From Tunturiibacter gelidiferens (GTDB lineage: Bacteria > Acidobacteriota > Terriglobia > Terriglobales > Acidobacteriaceae), in contig NZ_JACCCV010000002.1 of NCBI RefSeq assembly GCF_013410115.1, positions 2,046,001 through 2,110,000 of the forward strand: 64,000 nt of DNA, given 5' to 3'. The translations under genes and the position numbers were made by a program. This document shows, piece by piece, positions 62,340-64,000 of the stretch; positions within the stretch are counted from its first letter, which is position 1, and each line of letters starts with the position of its first letter. The notes under the pieces were generated by a model. It was not told the DNA's origin and ran no database searches. It saw only the letters and a program-made list of their open reading frames with translations.

Positions 62340-62888
62340 ATGAGCAATACAAACTATCCCAAACCGTTGGCTATCGACGACGTTCACACTTCGCTTTGCA
62401 AAGACTATGACTCTTATGAGAGGCTGCCTGCCCTCCTCGACGTTGCTGACGACATGGCAGACGAGGATTGGCTCGTGCTTCTAGGCCAGTTGTGGTCGGG
62501 ATTCGACAACATCGGCCCTTGCAGTGGCGACCTGTTCTGGGCAATCGCCGAGAGGGTCCCGGACATGGAGTCCGCGATCCCGGAGATGATGAACCATGAG
62601 GAGCGCGTGGCCTTTGAAGCGCTGCCTGAACAAATTACTATCTACCGAGGCTGTGGCCCAAAAAACATATTCGGCTTCTCGTGGAGTCTGGGCCGCAAGA
62701 CCGCCGCGAAATTTCCATTTATACCGCGTTATCGGACTGACGAGCCAAAGCTCTTGACTGCCACGATCAGCAAGAGTAGGGCCGCCGCATTAAAACTGGA
62801 ACGTGGTGAGCAGGAGGTCATCGTATTTGATTTTCATGACGAACCTTCGATCCGCTGGACAGAAGAGCCGCTTCTTACGCCATGCTGA
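62340..62888 (+). CDS. Possible ADP-ribosyltransferase-fold protein
   Basis: A 182-residue protein. The first half is acidic and helical. The second half has the strand order of an ART fold: EQITIYRGCGPKNIFGFSWS (YRG, the R-S-E type first motif), then LGRKTAAKFPF (the helix after S-W-S) and KLERGEQEVIVFDFH, in which EQEVIV resembles the third motif of phage-encoded ART-like proteins. It is shorter than known toxins, so a phage-type modifier is possible. It shares its leader with the gene at 59065. Confidence 0.55.
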   Translation: MSNTNYPKPLAIDDVHTSLCKDYDSYERLPALLDVADDMADEDWLVLLGQLWSGFDNIGPCSGDLFWAIAERVPDMESAIPEMMNHEERVAFEALPEQITIYRGCGPKNIFGFSWSLGRKTAAKFPFIPRYRTDEPKLLTATISKSRAAALKLERGEQEVIVFDFHDEPSIRWTEEPLLTPC

Positions 62889-62953
62889 AGACGGAGGCCG
62901 CCTGCAGTTTAAGACGGTAGAGATGTAAAACAATGAACTACGCACGGCAAGGA

Positions 62954-64000
62954 TTATTCACACCGCAAAGCGACTGTTGGATCTACTCTGCTCGCAGTTC
63001 GAGCGGGCAGTAGAGTCGCTAAAAGCGCAATGAGGACCAATAGCAGCGTTGCGACGCCAAACGTGGCTGGATCGTGAGCCCGGACGCCGAACAAAAGATT
63101 TGCGAGTAGGCGCGTAGCCAGCAGGGCAAGCATAAGGCCAAGAACTGTCCCCGCGATAACTAGCCTCAAACTTCGTGCGATCACCAGGCGCAGAATGTCA
63201 CTCTTGTCTGCTCCCAGTGCCAAGCGAACGCCGATCTCGTGAGTTCGTTGTGCCACCAGAAAAGCAATAACACCGTAAAGCCCTATGAGTGCAAGGGCAA
63301 CGCCTGTCGAGGCGAAGAAGCTCATGAGAAGGGATTGAAATTTTGGTTGATCGGCGAGCTTGCTAACTCGTTCGCGCAGGGTGGCGATGTCGACTGGCAG
63401 GGTCGGATCGAGAGCCGCGACCTGTGAGCGAACCAAGAGCGCGGTCTGTTCTGGCAACAAGGAGCTACGAACGATTACGACGGAAGTTCGACCCCAGACG
63501 CCACCGGCTCTCCAGTCTTCCGGAAGGTTCCTTCGTAACAAATAGAACTCTGGAACATCTTCGTTGGCGAGGCCGCTGTTTTTGACGTCTGCCGAGACCC
63601 CAACGATGGTGCTCCATGGGTTTGAGGCCATGAGTCGGTCGAAGCGCAAGCGATGGCCAATAGGACTCTGATTCGGGAATAGCAACGAGGCTAGGCGTTT
63701 GCTCAGGATGATAGGGCGACGAGTCGAGGTCATATCCTCATCGCGGAAGCCTTCACCCTCCACGATAGGAATATCGAGTGCGCTGAAGTACTCGGGTGAA
63801 ACCCTGCGTTTTGCGACAACACCACCAGTACCGGGAGGATAGAGGGGCCTTCCTTCGATAGCAATCTCCTGAAAACGCCCACTGAACTGATTCTCGGCTG
63901 GTGGGACGGAGTCGCTGATGGAGACCAGACTGATGCTCGGACTGAACCGAAGTCGAGCAGTCAGACGTTGAAAAAAGTCGAGTTGACTTTGCGGTGTGGC
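62954..64000 (-). CDS. MacB/ADOP-type ABC transporter permease, partial at the right edge
   Basis: The frame is open through the window edge, so the N-terminal part lies outside. Visible are the periplasmic domain (SPEYFSALDIPIVEGEGF, IVGVSADVKNSGLANEDVPE) and the C-terminal FtsX domain with three helices (LMSFFASTGVALALIGLYGV, RSLRLVIAGTVLGLMLALLA, FGVATLLLVLIALLATLLPA), ending DPTVALRCE. This is the duplicated orphan permease form so abundant in Acidobacteria. Its partner ATPase and substrate are unknown. It may mark host DNA beyond the island. Confidence 0.85.
   Translation of the reverse strand, partial: ATPQSQLDFFQRLTARLRFSPSISLVSISDSVPPAENQFSGRFQEIAIEGRPLYPPGTGGVVAKRRVSPEYFSALDIPIVEGEGFRDEDMTSTRRPIILSKRLASLLFPNQSPIGHRLRFDRLMASNPWSTIVGVSADVKNSGLANEDVPEFYLLRRNLPEDWRAGGVWGRTSVVIVRSSLLPEQTALLVRSQVAALDPTLPVDIATLRERVSKLADQPKFQSLLMSFFASTGVALALIGLYGVIAFLVAQRTHEIGVRLALGADKSDILRLVIARSLRLVIAGTVLGLMLALLATRLLANLLFGVRAHDPATFGVATLLLVLIALLATLLPARTASRVDPTVALRCE

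Noticed and set aside
33020..62953. A second copy of the tRNA-Phe 3' end marking the right border of the island
   Set aside because: I looked for GTTCGATCC and CTGGCCACCA downstream of the integrase and found no convincing direct repeat. The right attachment site is either degenerate or outside the window, so the island end is not defined.

Overview
The window looks like chromosomal DNA of an Acidobacteriota bacterium of the Terriglobus/Granulicella/Edaphobacter kind. That assignment is inferred from the very GC-rich, codon-biased left half, the dispersed palindromic repeats, the HAD-UbiA fusion and the MacB/ADOP-type permease at the right edge. No rRNA is present to confirm it.

Left half (1-33 kb, host backbone). 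After a broken methyltransferase come zapA and a second small coiled-coil division-type gene, then pheT. pheS lies 8.2 kb further on, on the same strand; the usual pheS-pheT pair is split by a four-helix-bundle gene, small membrane proteins, an esterase-type hydrolase, an acyltransferase, a PhyH dioxygenase and an AraC regulator. After pheS follow a peroxiredoxin-like gene, a HAD-UbiA prenyltransferase, a three-gene RND efflux operon (adaptor plus two pumps), a short glucan phosphorylase, a PLP decarboxylase with a small membrane gene, a frameshifted GGDEF gene and an exported adenosine deaminase. Several families of short palindromic repeats are scattered over 2-25 kb. Two of them lie in frame inside pheT and one overlaps the end of the AraC gene.

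Right part (33-63 kb, accessory island). A tRNA-Phe(GAA) is followed at once by a tyrosine recombinase gene interrupted by a TAG codon, the usual layout of a tRNA-integrated island. Inside are an orphan arsC with a cysteine-rich gene remnant; a module with a YaaW-like membrane protein carrying a RelE-like tail, two tiny coupled genes and a DUF2130 nuclease-like gene; and a complete Zorya type I anti-phage operon (zorA-zorB-zorC-zorD). Beyond these lie a beta-propeller-like gene, a giant RecB/RNase H/helicase protein, HrpB, an excisionase-like gene, two large serine recombinases and a ParB-like gene. The last part is a cluster of small unknown genes, two of which share a nearly identical 93-bp leader. 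One of those two encodes a probable ADP-ribosyltransferase-fold protein.

How the genes work together: zorA/B form an ExbBD/MotAB-like proton-driven complex in the envelope and zorC/D are the DNA-acting effectors. The neighbouring nuclease/helicase genes make this a defence island. The recombinases and phage/plasmid-like small genes mark it as mobile. The window ends inside an ABC permease gene that runs off the right edge. All calls are from reading the sequence; no database search was possible.
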